A stretch of DNA of 64,000 nucleotides from Desulfosediminicola flagellatus (GCF_005116655.2 NZ_CP050698.1:3743501-3807500), one strand, 5' to 3'; numbered from the stretch's first letter, positions 44,021-54,022 are shown. The notes: a model not told the origin generated them from the sequence alone. Made by a program: numbers and translations.

Positions 44021-44570
44021 AATACCCTTCCTGTACCTCAATACCCGGAAGAAGTGGAGAAATCACTAAACTCAAGCCATCTCCATCATCATTTTCAAGA
44101 TGGAGTATTGTCTGATCAAGATACCCCTGACGACTTATCCACAGTTCAGGAACCCCTCTACTGGTGGTACCTGTTGCTTTAGCCCAGATGTCGCGCAAAT
44201 CAACATCTTCGTGCAATTGCAAGACACCTTCTTCAGGAGGTTCCTGTTTTCCCGGACGCTCTTCTCTCTCTTGAATGTACCAGAGTCGATTCTCATCAAT
44301 ATCTATATAAAGCAGATATGATTGTTGTTCACGAATCGCTTTCTCCCGCACACCTCCAACATAGCCGATGATCTTCCGACTTGCTGATTTCAGCGGATCA
44401 TCAAACAATGTGTCCCGCATTGCAGGCACGCTGACTACCAGCAACAAGCCGATCAACGCGACAACTATAATGAGCTCAAGTAAGGTAAACCCGGATAGTC
44501 TCTTAACGGTTACAACCCCATTGCTTTTAAAACGAAGTTCCCCCTCAATCCGCAGAACCCACAGAGGCAA
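44007..44570 (-). CDS. gspH: Type II secretion minor pseudopilin GspH
   Basis: 187 residues. Prepilin signal RLSG / FTLLELIIVVALIGLL: cleavage after Gly27, Glu32 at mature position 5. The beta-sandwich part (about 50-187) contains 'VGGVREKAIREQQSYLLYID' like GspH. It abuts gspG with no gap. A leader of 27 residues is again longer than usual, and a later start within it is possible. Confidence 0.88.
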   Translation of the reverse strand: MPLWVLRIEGELRFKSNGVVTVKRLSGFTLLELIIVVALIGLLLVVSVPAMRDTLFDDPLKSASRKIIGYVGGVREKAIREQQSYLLYIDIDENRLWYIQEREERPGKQEPPEEGVLQLHEDVDLRDIWAKATGTTSRGVPELWISRQGYLDQTILHLENDDGDGLSLVISPLLPGIEVQEGYYEIQ

Positions 44571-45044
44571 TTACTCAATCTCCCAGCTGTTCACATCTGC
44601 ATCATTGTCCTCTCCTCCCGCTTCTCCGTCCGAACCATAAGAACTCAGATCAAAATCCCCCTGAACTCCAGGACTGAGGTACACAAAATCATTGCCCCAT
44701 GGGTCCTGCGGTACCTTACTTTTTTCAAGATAACCGCCCTTTCGCCATTTGGCAGGAAGTTTTCCAGTAGAAGGTGGTTCTACAAGCGCCTGGAGCCCCT
44801 GTTCAGTTGTTGGATAGGATCCGTTATCAAGCTTGTACATCTTCAGTGCAGTTTCCATTGCACTAATCTGCAAGGCAGCCTTTGTCCGCTTAGCCTCTTC
44901 AGGATGACCCATTATTTTCGGACCGATATAACCGGCCAGTATGCCAATAATTACTAATACAACCAGCAACTCGATTAAAGTAAAACCACGCTCATTCAAT
45001 CCGACGGACTTTGTAATATTTCGACTGTAATTCTCAGAATTCAT
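44571..45044 (-). CDS. gspG: Type II secretion major pseudopilin GspG
   Basis: 157 residues. Cleavage after Gly20 (NERG / FTLIELLVVLVIIGILA), Glu25 at mature position 5. The mature part has the GspG hallmarks 'ALQISAMETALKMYKLDNGSYPTTEQGLQALV' and 'DPWGNDFVYLSPG', and a calcium-site-like acidic ending (DLSSYGSDGEAGGEDNDADV). It is the main subunit of the pseudopilus. The start overlaps the upstream CFI-box gene by 4 bp (ATGA), so the two are translationally coupled. Confidence 0.95.
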   Translation of the reverse strand: MNSENYSRNITKSVGLNERGFTLIELLVVLVIIGILAGYIGPKIMGHPEEAKRTKAALQISAMETALKMYKLDNGSYPTTEQGLQALVEPPSTGKLPAKWRKGGYLEKSKVPQDPWGNDFVYLSPGVQGDFDLSSYGSDGEAGGEDNDADVNSWEIE

Positions 45045-47245
45045 ATTCTTTTTTCGCCCCTTATGCGAATCACCGACCTTATCAGCATCAAACTGAATAA
45101 GGAAAAAACACTCAGCATAGCAAAAAACATCAGAGCATTGCCATGCAACAATAGATAACTTATACCCACAACAGGCAGAAGACTAAGCCGGGTTATGGCG
45201 CGTACTCCTTCATGCCCCCTGATAAAGTCTGCAAGATACGGAGAATAATCATAATAAACCGCAATAAACTTTCTGCCCAGTACATATTTTTGTAAAACAC
45301 GATCTCTTAACTCCCGAAGGACGACAACATGTTTATTCAGTTTTGATCCAAAGGCTGCAGTTGCTATAAAACAGCTGTCGCTTGTTCGAAAAGACACCTG
45401 ATTACCATACATTACAGTGTCATCTTCCAATACAGCAAAAGCACGTACATAATACAAAACATCAGGAGTTATACTATTAATATCACTACCAAACTCACCA
45501 AACCCCGTTCCATCACTGGTCTGACCTGAACGAACCACGGTATAATTATTGGTGTTATCAAATCCATTTTCAGAAAATATCCCATCGGCTTCAGGAAGAA
45601 CTGCGGCATCATCATCATCGTCAACCCTGTAGGAAGGATAAGGGGTGATGCTGTACGTTACTCCGCGCTCTTTTATACTTTGCGGAATACAGTCTGACAG
45701 GCACGTCTCCTCACAATCCGCATCTTCATCGTTTCTACATTCAGATTCACAATAATTCTGACAGTAGCTCTCTGACGTTTTCGGAGTAATTACACCTCCT
45801 CCCGCAGCACTGTTTCTTGTGATATCAAAAATGGGAAAGGTTGAAACAATAAACCTCCCTGTTACAACACCTCCAACGCTATCCCCTATGGCTCGTGTCA
45901 TTCCCGTCAGTTCACCGGCTGCATATCGCGCCACAGCAATGTCATTGTCTGTATCGTTTGATGTAAAACCTGCAGTAACCACATTGCCTTCAGGTGTAAC
46001 AGCGATCGCACGTCCGACATCATCACCTGATGCTATATCCGTCACAAGATAGCTGGCTGAAAACGATACGGTTTCAGCGGATGCCTGCAACTCACCGTCA
46101 CTATCCAGTAATGATGTCTCCATTTGATTTTCCTGTGAGCCGGATTCATCAACCTCGATAAGGATCATGTCCTTTCCGGCTGGAGTGAGTTCATAACCTG
46201 TCATGAGAAACGAACCATCAGGACGTTGAACGAGGTCATAGGCAACGCCATCATACCCCATATCACCATAGACAAATCCTTCTCTACCAAAACTTGCATC
46301 GACATCTCCATTCTCAAGAAATCTGACAAGAATCGGTACACGGTATGATCCGTTATGTATGTAGCCGGCGGCCATAATCTTTTCATCTTGTGCGATAAGA
46401 CTATCGAAAAGTTCAATGTCATTTCCGGCAATATTGAGGATGACCTCTCCATTTCGGCCAAAAACCGGATCAGGCGAGCCACTGCTGTTTAACTGCAGCA
46501 GGCTCCCAGCATAACCACCGTTACTTGAATTGGAACCCGCAATAAGGATTTCGCCATTACTTTTTAAACTTAAAGCATTGGAGCTGATATCATACGGACG
46601 TTCAAAAAGCTTTTGTCCATCTTCACCAAATAGCGAATCTACATCCCCATCACTCTCAAGTCGTACAACTACAGCTGCAACATCACTATTATCACGACTC
46701 TTTGAGCCACTGACAACAATCGCACCTTGAGGTGTAACTGCTACCGTATTGGCGAATTCATCTCCATCTTTGTATGAAAGTATAACATGCCCGTTAGAAC
46801 CGAAGGTGCTATCAAGATCTCCATCTTTGGTCAGCCGCACCACCGCCATATCCTGATCCCCATTTTCGGTAGAGCCTGCAATGACAATGCTACCATCTTC
46901 CTGTAAGGCAAGGGCGCGGCCAATCGTATCACCAGATCCGAAGCTAAAGGTTGCCATGCCGCCGTTATTAAACTCAGTATCAAGGGTGCCATCAGCAAGA
47001 TATCTCCCGACCGAAAGATTCTTTACCGCACCATTATAACTGAAACCGGTGACAATAATTTTCCCATCCGGCTGGACGATCAGGTCAAACGCCTCATCAT
47101 CACCAAACCCCATATCGGTAATAGCAACGCCATTTTCACCAAAAGTTGTATCAAGCCCTTCCGCTGAATGAACTGAAAGAGAATTACCTAGAAAAACCGA
47201 AAAAGAAATGAGTCCAAAAGTTATTACTTTCTGAAGATTTCGCAT
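45041..47245 (-). CDS. Exported delta-60-repeat protein with CFI-box C-terminal anchor, inside the T2SS operon
   Basis: 734 residues. Signal peptide (1-28). Residues 30-455 consist of about six to seven delta-60 repeats (pattern LDTTFGENGVAI ... VQPDGKIIVTGFS), which form a beta-propeller-like surface. About residues 500-540 hold a cysteine-rich loop with spacing C-x3-C-x3-C-x7-C-x3-C-x3-C, followed by a fibronectin-III-like strand region. Residues 625-734 begin with CFIATAAFGS, the hallmark of CFI-box-CTERM domains, then a conserved 'VVLRELRDRVL' helix, a transmembrane helix (about 690-722) and a basic end. Domain names are from memory of the families. Function unknown. Between gspF and gspG, overlapping gspG by 4 bp; possibly a T2SS substrate or accessory component. 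Confidence 0.8.
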   Translation of the reverse strand: MRNLQKVITFGLISFSVFLGNSLSVHSAEGLDTTFGENGVAITDMGFGDDEAFDLIVQPDGKIIVTGFSYNGAVKNLSVGRYLADGTLDTEFNNGGMATFSFGSGDTIGRALALQEDGSIVIAGSTENGDQDMAVVRLTKDGDLDSTFGSNGHVILSYKDGDEFANTVAVTPQGAIVVSGSKSRDNSDVAAVVVRLESDGDVDSLFGEDGQKLFERPYDISSNALSLKSNGEILIAGSNSSNGGYAGSLLQLNSSGSPDPVFGRNGEVILNIAGNDIELFDSLIAQDEKIMAAGYIHNGSYRVPILVRFLENGDVDASFGREGFVYGDMGYDGVAYDLVQRPDGSFLMTGYELTPAGKDMILIEVDESGSQENQMETSLLDSDGELQASAETVSFSASYLVTDIASGDDVGRAIAVTPEGNVVTAGFTSNDTDNDIAVARYAAGELTGMTRAIGDSVGGVVTGRFIVSTFPIFDITRNSAAGGGVITPKTSESYCQNYCESECRNDEDADCEETCLSDCIPQSIKERGVTYSITPYPSYRVDDDDDAAVLPEADGIFSENGFDNTNNYTVVRSGQTSDGTGFGEFGSDINSITPDVLYYVRAFAVLEDDTVMYGNQVSFRTSDSCFIATAAFGSKLNKHVVVLRELRDRVLQKYVLGRKFIAVYYDYSPYLADFIRGHEGVRAITRLSLLPVVGISYLLLHGNALMFFAMLSVFSLFSLMLIRSVIRIRGEKRI

Positions 47246-47537
47246 TTGAATTTCCTCAAGTAGTATATCTACAAGAATGTCATATACCCTGTAATAGTCA
47301 CATCAATTGAATAACACATACATTCAGCTTCACATACAGCAACCGGCTGTAATACTGGATTTTTCAGTTCAGCAACAGGGCATAATGCTTATATACACTA
47401 TGCATAACAATTACCTATAAGACGAATATACCCCCGCCTTCACCTGCCAAAACACACGGAGTCTTAAAGACAATTAATTAATGAAATCATATCATGAAGC
47501 ATAAAAATCCACAAAGATTACAGCACCCACAGAGAAC

Positions 47538-48761
47538 TTATTGCACCATCTGATTCATCTCAAATATCGGCAGCAATATTGATAAAACCACAAAACCTAC
47601 TGCCGCCCCCATGAAAACAATCATAATAGGTTCAATAAGTGAAGTCATACCGAGTATTGCTACTTCCACATCCCGCTCATATGAAGAAGAAACCTTCTCA
47701 AGCATCCCTTCGAGGTTACCACTTTGTTCACCCACCGAAATCATCTGGACAAACATAGGGGGAAACCACGGAGAATTAGACAGAGCAACAGTCATACTTT
47801 TGCCCTTTTCGACATGATCCATCGCTTCATCTATCACCGAGGCAATGTGCACGTTATTAACCAGAGTTTTAACAATTTCCATCGAGGTCATCAACCCTAC
47901 ACTGCTGTTAAGCAAGCTACCTAATGTGGATGCAAATCGGGCAAGAAACACTTTGCGTACTACCGGACCTACCACAGGTGCCTTAAGCTTTAATAAATCC
48001 CAGAGCGAACGCCCGGCGGGAAGACTGACAAAATAGCGCAGCCCGAAAATCAACAGAGCAAAAAGTGCTACAACAATCCACCAGAAACGTTTTAGAAAGT
48101 CGCTAAGTTCGATGAGAAATCTGGTCGGCCAGGGCAAGACCCTTCCCATTTCACTAAAAACCGAGGTGATATTAGGCACGACATATGTCACAAGAACAAA
48201 GAGGATTGCAGCACCAATTATCGCCATAAATAACGGATAGATGAGCGCTGCCTGTAAACGACTCTGAAGTGCCTGTTGTTTCTCGCCAAAATCAGCAAGT
48301 CTTTCAAGCACAACATCCAGAGTACCTGAGGCCTCTCCCGCCCTGATCATATTCAGATAGATAGTTGAAAAGAGCTTAGGGTGGTCACTCAATGCACGAG
48401 TTAGAGTTTCTCCCTCATTAACTTTTTCCCGGACCTGAGCAATAACCCGCTTAAATGCTGGATTACCAGTTTGATCAACAAGAGAGGAGAGCGACTGAAC
48501 AAGAGGAATACCTGCACCCAGAAGTGTGGCAAGCTGGCGTGTCATCACGTGTACTTCTTCTGATTTCACCCTGTCAAAAAAGCCTATCCCACCACTTTTT
48601 TTACCAAACGCAGTCCCCTTCGACTTGCTCTGCTTTATCGAAACAGGATACTTACCGGAAGAACGCAGCTTGCTCCTGGCCTGTCCTTCACTCTCTGCGT
48701 CGATAATGCCTTTTACATTTTTCCCTGAACTATTCAGGGCTTTATATTCATATACTGGCAT
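47538..48761 (-). CDS. gspF: Type II secretion inner-membrane platform protein GspF
   Basis: 407 residues, standard length. N-terminal segment (MPVYEYKALNSSGKNVKGIIDAES) and two repeated T2SF domains (about 75-195 and 275-400), with membrane helices near 170-195, 220-245 and 375-400. Motif 'ATLLGAGIPLVQSLSSL' and 'GEQSGNLEGML' are typical. It sits in the inner membrane at the base of the pseudopilus. First gene of the minus-strand run, with 292 bp between it and the CFI-box gene, so the rest of the operon may have a second promoter. Confidence 0.95.
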   Translation of the reverse strand: MPVYEYKALNSSGKNVKGIIDAESEGQARSKLRSSGKYPVSIKQSKSKGTAFGKKSGGIGFFDRVKSEEVHVMTRQLATLLGAGIPLVQSLSSLVDQTGNPAFKRVIAQVREKVNEGETLTRALSDHPKLFSTIYLNMIRAGEASGTLDVVLERLADFGEKQQALQSRLQAALIYPLFMAIIGAAILFVLVTYVVPNITSVFSEMGRVLPWPTRFLIELSDFLKRFWWIVVALFALLIFGLRYFVSLPAGRSLWDLLKLKAPVVGPVVRKVFLARFASTLGSLLNSSVGLMTSMEIVKTLVNNVHIASVIDEAMDHVEKGKSMTVALSNSPWFPPMFVQMISVGEQSGNLEGMLEKVSSSYERDVEVAILGMTSLIEPIMIVFMGAAVGFVVLSILLPIFEMNQMVQ

Positions 48762-48985
48762 AGCGATTACATGTAACTATATAAAATTTAATGTAGATTT
48801 ATCAAATATTCGATCCATGTTAGGTGCAAATCTCAAGAGTTACAACAAAAAAGAAAGAGAGATGGAAATAATCCTCATTTTACCATATACTGCAAATGCT
48901 TACTGTGGCGGGAAATACACCAACACCTTTACGTCGAATCACGGCACAACTTTTCCTTACATATTGTAGAATAAACTACTCGGAT

Positions 48986-50347
48986 ATGTACACTCATTAT
49001 TTCGGACTCACAGAAAAGCCGTTTGCGATATCGCCAAATCCTCGTTACCTATTTATGAGTGAGCGACATAGGGAAGCTCTTGCTCATCTACTATATGGTA
49101 TCGAAAGCGATGGCTGCATCTTTTTGTTAACGGGAGATGTCGGAACCGGTAAAACGACAATGTGCCGATGCCTGCTTGAACAGCTTCCGGAAAAAGCTGA
49201 TATAGCCATAGTGCTCAACCCAAAACTCACAGCCAGGGATCTCCTGATAACAATATGTGAAGAATTCGGTGTTTCGCCAAGCAGTCAAACGGCTTCCATA
49301 AAAACGTACATCGATATTCTCAATTCCCACCTGTTACAATCCCACGCTGCAGGGAGAGTCACTGCTGTAATAATTGATGAAGCTCAGAATCTTGATATCA
49401 ATGTCCTTGAACAGTTACGCATGCTTACTAATCTGGAAACAGATGAACACAAATTGTTGCGAATATTTCTTATCGGGCAGCCAGAACTACGAGACATTCT
49501 CAACAAAAAAGGTCTCACCCAAATAAACCAGCGCATTACAGGACGGTACCACTTATCGCCTCTGCAACCAGCAGATGTACATGCCTACATCCATCACAGA
49601 CTCAGTGTGGCAGGGTATGACCAGAGTGAGCTTTTTTCTAAAAAAGCGATAAAATATGTTGTGAAAATGACCCGCGGGATACCGCGCCTTATCAACGTGC
49701 TCTGTGACAGAGCATTGCTTGGCGCCTATGCCGAAAACTCCGATCATGTGAGTTACAGTATTATGAAAAAGGCTGGTCACGAGATTTTCCCTCAGACAAG
49801 CAAAGTTTTCAGTATCAGCACCAGAGAAGTGCTTATCGGCGGTGCGTTCCTCTGCAGCCTTGCCCTTGCTGCATTTTTCCTTTTGCTCCCGAACGCAAAA
49901 GACGTTGAATCAGAATCGCAACAATACCCCATTGACCTAAAACACGACCTTCAGGAAGTAACCACTGAGAATGCTGAGAGCACAGTTAAGCAAATCAACA
50001 ACCCTAAGCAAGAAAAACAGGTTGAAAGTAAAACAACCCACTCAGTCAAAAAGCAGGAGATTAAAAAAGCGGTAACAACTCCGGCAGTAACGAAACCGGA
50101 TACGATAAGCCGATTAAAAACCACTCCTCCTCAAAAGGTTTCAGCACTGGACAATTCCAGAGGGCTCCAGCTAGTCCTTCCGGCAAATGTCAAGCATCCA
50201 GACATTCCGCTGACTCCTCTCTCTCGAACTCCTGAATATGTACCAAACCCGACCATGTATACTATTAAAATTTCTGCACCACTGATAGTTCTTGAAAAAG
50301 CAGGTCCTACCCCCCAGGAACAAGCTATGAATTTACTCTTAAGATAA
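48986..50347 (+). CDS. gspA: General secretion pathway protein A (ExeA-like ATPase)
   Basis: 454 residues from the ATG at 48986, chosen because family members begin MYxxFFGLxExPF; here MYTHYFGLTEKPFAISPNPRYLFMS. A longer frame from 48896 lacks homology. AAA-type ATPase with Walker A GDVGTGKT at 50-57 and Walker B VIIDEAQ ending at 134, one transmembrane helix (282-301) and a periplasmic low-complexity tail rich in Lys/Thr/Gln. ExeA normally has a C-terminal peptidoglycan-binding domain; I do not see one here. ExeA with ExeB helps insert the secretin. Divergent from gspF, followed by gspB after 12 bp. Confidence 0.85.
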   Translation: MYTHYFGLTEKPFAISPNPRYLFMSERHREALAHLLYGIESDGCIFLLTGDVGTGKTTMCRCLLEQLPEKADIAIVLNPKLTARDLLITICEEFGVSPSSQTASIKTYIDILNSHLLQSHAAGRVTAVIIDEAQNLDINVLEQLRMLTNLETDEHKLLRIFLIGQPELRDILNKKGLTQINQRITGRYHLSPLQPADVHAYIHHRLSVAGYDQSELFSKKAIKYVVKMTRGIPRLINVLCDRALLGAYAENSDHVSYSIMKKAGHEIFPQTSKVFSISTREVLIGGAFLCSLALAAFFLLLPNAKDVESESQQYPIDLKHDLQEVTTENAESTVKQINNPKQEKQVESKTTHSVKKQEIKKAVTTPAVTKPDTISRLKTTPPQKVSALDNSRGLQLVLPANVKHPDIPLTPLSRTPEYVPNPTMYTIKISAPLIVLEKAGPTPQEQAMNLLLR

Positions 50348-50359
50348 GAACGTGTCGTA

Positions 50360-51145
50360 ATGTCATATATCCTTGAAGCATTAAAAAAATCTGATCAGGA
50401 ACGTCAGAAGAAACAGATTCCTGATTTACAGACAAACCACGCCCCGTTCTATCCTGGTGCCGGACGATCGCGCAGAAAGAAACGATCCCCATTAACACTG
50501 CCCCTTATTTCAGGGCTGATTCTGGTGATTGCAGTGGCCACCCTGTTCGTTTTCAGTGACAAGTCACCCTTATCATTCCGACTTAATGTCACCATCAACG
50601 AAGATTCCAAAAAACAGAACATCGACATCGAACACGAGACTCAGGAAGTTCTCAAAGTCAACGAGGCTCAGGAGTCTTTTAAAGTGCCGCCTGTTGAAGA
50701 GACTGCACATGTAGAAGCTGAACCGCCTCAGAACACTGTCGAGCAAACTGTCCAGTTGCCCGCTCCAGTTGTTATTGAAAAGCCCGCTCCAGGTGTTATT
50801 GAAAACAATCAGGATCAGACTCCTCAAGAGGAGGTCATCTATGAACCGGTGCCGCTTATCGCAGAAAACTCTCAGCCAGAGATTATTATAGAGATTCCTG
50901 CAACTCAACCTGATGTGCCTTTTCTCTCAGAATTACCCGTAGAGTTACAGGACATGCTCCCTAAACTCTCATATGCAGGACATGCCTACTCAGGCACACC
51001 TGAGGAGCGGATGATCATCATAAATAACACCATCAGACGGGAAGGTGAAAAGATTGCTCCAGACTTGCGACTTATGGAGATTACCTGGGAAGGAGTGATT
51101 TTCAAATTTAAAGGAACGAAATTTCAAGTAGTCACAACCAAATAA
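50360..51145 (+). CDS. gspB: General secretion pathway protein B
   Basis: 261 residues. The N-terminus MSYILEALKKSDQERQKKQ is a GspB signature, followed by one transmembrane helix (about 45-66), a Pro/Glu-rich periplasmic spacer (about 75-195), and a C-terminal domain ('LPKLSYAGHAYSGTPEERMI ... EITWEGVIFKFKGTKFQV') typical of GspB, with the YSGTPEERMI motif. It partners GspA in secretin assembly at the outer membrane. Stop lies 18 bp before the convergent regulator gene. Confidence 0.9.
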   Translation: MSYILEALKKSDQERQKKQIPDLQTNHAPFYPGAGRSRRKKRSPLTLPLISGLILVIAVATLFVFSDKSPLSFRLNVTINEDSKKQNIDIEHETQEVLKVNEAQESFKVPPVEETAHVEAEPPQNTVEQTVQLPAPVVIEKPAPGVIENNQDQTPQEEVIYEPVPLIAENSQPEIIIEIPATQPDVPFLSELPVELQDMLPKLSYAGHAYSGTPEERMIIINNTIRREGEKIAPDLRLMEITWEGVIFKFKGTKFQVVTTK

Positions 51146-51163
51146 CGTGCAAAAACTAACCTC

Positions 51164-51793
51164 CTACTCTATCTCCATATCTATTTTCTTGAAACACTCA
51201 TCACAGATTCCATGAGAGAACTTTGCTCCGGAATGTTCTCTCAAATAGCGTTCCAGCTTCTTCCATTTCCCCTTTTCGTCTTTAATTTTTTTACAATACG
51301 AACATATCGGCAACAGGCCGCGCAGAGTATTGACCTCTGCAAGAGCATCATTAAGTTGCTTGATCAGCCTCTCCTGGGCCAATATCATTTTTCTAAGACG
51401 AATATGAGTGCTGACTCGTGACTGCATCTCTTCCTGCCTGAAAGGCTTGGATATGTAATCAACGCCACCACTTCGAAAGCCATTCACGACATCTGCCATT
51501 TCCTTTTTTGCCGTAACAAAAATGATAGGAATCTGAGCAGTGACAGGGTCAGCCTTAAGCTCCCTGCAGGTCTCATAGCCATCCATACCCGGCATCATAA
51601 CATCCATTAATATGAGATCCGGCACACTATGCCGAGCAATCTTTAGAGCCATTTCTCCACTGGTGGCTATGCTGAGGTCATAGCCATCACCTTCAAGAAA
51701 TGTAAGTATAACATCGATATTTGCGGCATTATCATCTACAACCAGTACCTTTGCAGGATCTTCCGATTCTATATATGTATTCAATTTTTCCAT
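51164..51793 (-). CDS. Response regulator with C-terminal zinc-ribbon-like domain
   Basis: 209 residues. Receiver domain (about 14-125) with acidic pair DD (20-21), phosphorylation site Asp64 (LILMDVMMPG), Thr in 'FVTAKK' and Lys116 in SKPF. After a helix (130-160), the C-terminus has Cys164, Cys167, Cys197 and Cys200 with His194 (CSYCKK ... HGICDEC), suggesting a metal-binding output module often seen in regulators of this phylum. There is no DNA-binding helix-turn-helix. Last gene of the BMP/kinase operon; 15 bp after the kinase. Target unknown. Confidence 0.88.
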   Translation of the reverse strand: MEKLNTYIESEDPAKVLVVDDNAANIDVILTFLEGDGYDLSIATSGEMALKIARHSVPDLILMDVMMPGMDGYETCRELKADPVTAQIPIIFVTAKKEMADVVNGFRSGGVDYISKPFRQEEMQSRVSTHIRLRKMILAQERLIKQLNDALAEVNTLRGLLPICSYCKKIKDEKGKWKKLERYLREHSGAKFSHGICDECFKKIDMEIE

Positions 51794-51808
51794 ATATCAT
51801 CTGCCTAG

Positions 51809-54022
51809 CTAATTGAGTTCATCTCTCACTTCAGTAGATTTCAGCAGCGTTAAGATTTCCTCAAGTTCATATACATCCAGATGCTTTTGAAGCAGCCGGG
51901 TAAACGATCTGCTCACATCAGCCGTTGATTGCAGCTCCTGCAAAAGTTTCTTTAATTCATTAATTTTTCCATATTCTGCAGCAGTAATTAGACGATCTCG
52001 CAAATCTTCTGACAAAGCAACATCCTGGGTTGCTAAAGGATTATTGTCAGTTACGGTCTTGTTCTCCTCACCTGTCTCCTGCTGGAGTTTAAGAGAAAGA
52101 CCAAGAACAGAAGCCATACACTCAATGACTTGCGTTATGTTACACGGCTTAATAATAATTCCCTGGACACCCAACTGCTCCTGTGTCTCACTCAGCGAAT
52201 CGAAGGCAGCAGCGGTAATCATGACAATTGGTGGAGCATCACTACCATAAATCCGTTTAATATTTGTTATTGTCTCTGCCCCATCCATTTCCGGCATATA
52301 GCGATCAAGAAAGATGATATCGGGTGTTTCGACCTTGAGTACCTTGAGCGCTTCCAGGCCATTCTCCGCTTCAAGTGTATTAATATTGGTTTTATTGAGC
52401 AGATGTGTAAGCATAGCACGGCTTAGCTTATCATCATCGACAATAAGAGCGGTAAGTGATTTATCAGATTCAATTCCCGCAATTTTGCGGGGGTGTTTGT
52501 CAGCAGGCAACGAAGATATCTCAGCCTTAGGAAGAGTCATCTCAAAACAAAACCTGGTTCCCTGCGGCTCGTTTGACATCACTTCTAATTTGCTGCCCAT
52601 CATTTCCAGAAAACGATTTGTTATCGACAGACCGAGGCCTGTTCCCTCTTTACCTGTACTCCCGCTGATATCGGTAAATGGTTCAAATATTGATATCCTG
52701 TGTTCTTCAGGTATGCCCGGCCCTGTATCTTCAATGCTAAATTTGTACAGGTCATCATTCTCGATATTCACCCGCAGGACGACTCCACCCTTATTGGTAA
52801 ATTTGACAGCGTTACCGAGCAGATTTATAAGAATTTGACGTACCTTTCCTGCATCTGCGATCACGGGGACTGTACGTTTCGGGTCAATCCCGACAACCTG
52901 CCAGGTAAGGCTCTTTTCTGAACAACGCAACTGGAACATACTCGACATATTTCTGATAAGCAGACAGAGATCAAAGGCGGACGGTTTCAAATCCATCCGT
53001 CCAGCCTCAATCTTGGAAAGATCAAGGATATCATTAATCAATCCGAGCAGATGGCTCCCTCCACGATCAATTGCCTCCACTGCTTTCCGCACCTGTCCAT
53101 CAAGATCATCTCTTGCCTGAAGAATCTGGGCATATCCAAGAATTGCATTGAGCGGAGTACGGATTTCGTGGCTCATGTTTGCCACAAAATTACTCTTATA
53201 CTGATTCGCCCGCTCTGCAGACTCTTTTGCCTTTTTCAGATCCTGCTCTACACGTTCGCGGACCTCTATTTCATTTTCAAGCTGGCGATTAGACTTGGCA
53301 AGATCGGCGGTACGAGCATCAACCTTTTTTTCAAGATTCTGGTAGAGCTGCTTCAGATTATTGCTCATCATATTGAAAGCTCTGGCAAGATCTCCGATCT
53401 CATCTTTCCTGCGGGCAACCCGTGTCTCAACAAACTCACCCCGCGCCAGATTCTTCACCACTCCGGAAAGGTTAACTACCGGGGAAATGAAGTTATAGCT
53501 TAAAAATGCATTAATGCTCAAACCTACAAGAACCAGAATTATAGTGACTACAATAACAAGCCTGATGATATAGTCCCATATCTGCTTCCTCACCGGAGCA
53601 AGTTCCAGTCCAATCTCAACCTTACCAATGACCTCATTATCCTTTTCTATCGGAGTTTCTATAACGAGGATATCATCGTTTATACGACGTTCATTCTTAA
53701 CAACCTTCTCACCGTGAACGGTCACATCGACCTCTACCAGCGACTTGCCTTCAGCATCATAGATCTCGCAAAACGCAACCCCTTCAGACTGTTCAACATT
53801 CCGCGCAACTTCCTGAACGATAAAAAAGCTATATTTTTGAATAGGAGTTGCACAGAATTTTGCAACGAGAGTTGCAAGCCCCTTACCCTTCATCTCGATA
53901 TCGTTTTCGAGCCTCTGTCGCTCACGATTAAGGAAAAGGATACAGGAGATCATCAGGCATATTAATAATATCAACAATATGCCAATGGTAATCCTGGGTT
54001 TAAGCCGTAACTCTATACTCAT
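51809..54022 (-). CDS. Hybrid sensor histidine kinase
   Basis: 737 residues. Transmembrane helix (12-32), periplasmic sensor region (35-150), second helix (152-175), HAMP linker (about 178-230), coiled coil, HisKA with His285 (ANMSHEIRTPLNAIL), HATPase with G boxes (EDTGPGIP, GTGLGLSI), then a receiver domain (525-640) with phospho-acceptor Asp573 (FLDRYMPEMDG). The ~90-residue end (650-737) is helical and could be a degenerate phosphotransfer or dimerisation segment; no clear Hpt histidine. Its start overlaps the stop of the BMP gene by 4 bp, suggesting that the binding proteins feed this sensor. It likely phosphorylates the downstream regulator. Confidence 0.9.
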   Translation of the reverse strand: MSIELRLKPRITIGILLILLICLMISCILFLNRERQRLENDIEMKGKGLATLVAKFCATPIQKYSFFIVQEVARNVEQSEGVAFCEIYDAEGKSLVEVDVTVHGEKVVKNERRINDDILVIETPIEKDNEVIGKVEIGLELAPVRKQIWDYIIRLVIVVTIILVLVGLSINAFLSYNFISPVVNLSGVVKNLARGEFVETRVARRKDEIGDLARAFNMMSNNLKQLYQNLEKKVDARTADLAKSNRQLENEIEVRERVEQDLKKAKESAERANQYKSNFVANMSHEIRTPLNAILGYAQILQARDDLDGQVRKAVEAIDRGGSHLLGLINDILDLSKIEAGRMDLKPSAFDLCLLIRNMSSMFQLRCSEKSLTWQVVGIDPKRTVPVIADAGKVRQILINLLGNAVKFTNKGGVVLRVNIENDDLYKFSIEDTGPGIPEEHRISIFEPFTDISGSTGKEGTGLGLSITNRFLEMMGSKLEVMSNEPQGTRFCFEMTLPKAEISSLPADKHPRKIAGIESDKSLTALIVDDDKLSRAMLTHLLNKTNINTLEAENGLEALKVLKVETPDIIFLDRYMPEMDGAETITNIKRIYGSDAPPIVMITAAAFDSLSETQEQLGVQGIIIKPCNITQVIECMASVLGLSLKLQQETGEENKTVTDNNPLATQDVALSEDLRDRLITAAEYGKINELKKLLQELQSTADVSRSFTRLLQKHLDVYELEEILTLLKSTEVRDELN

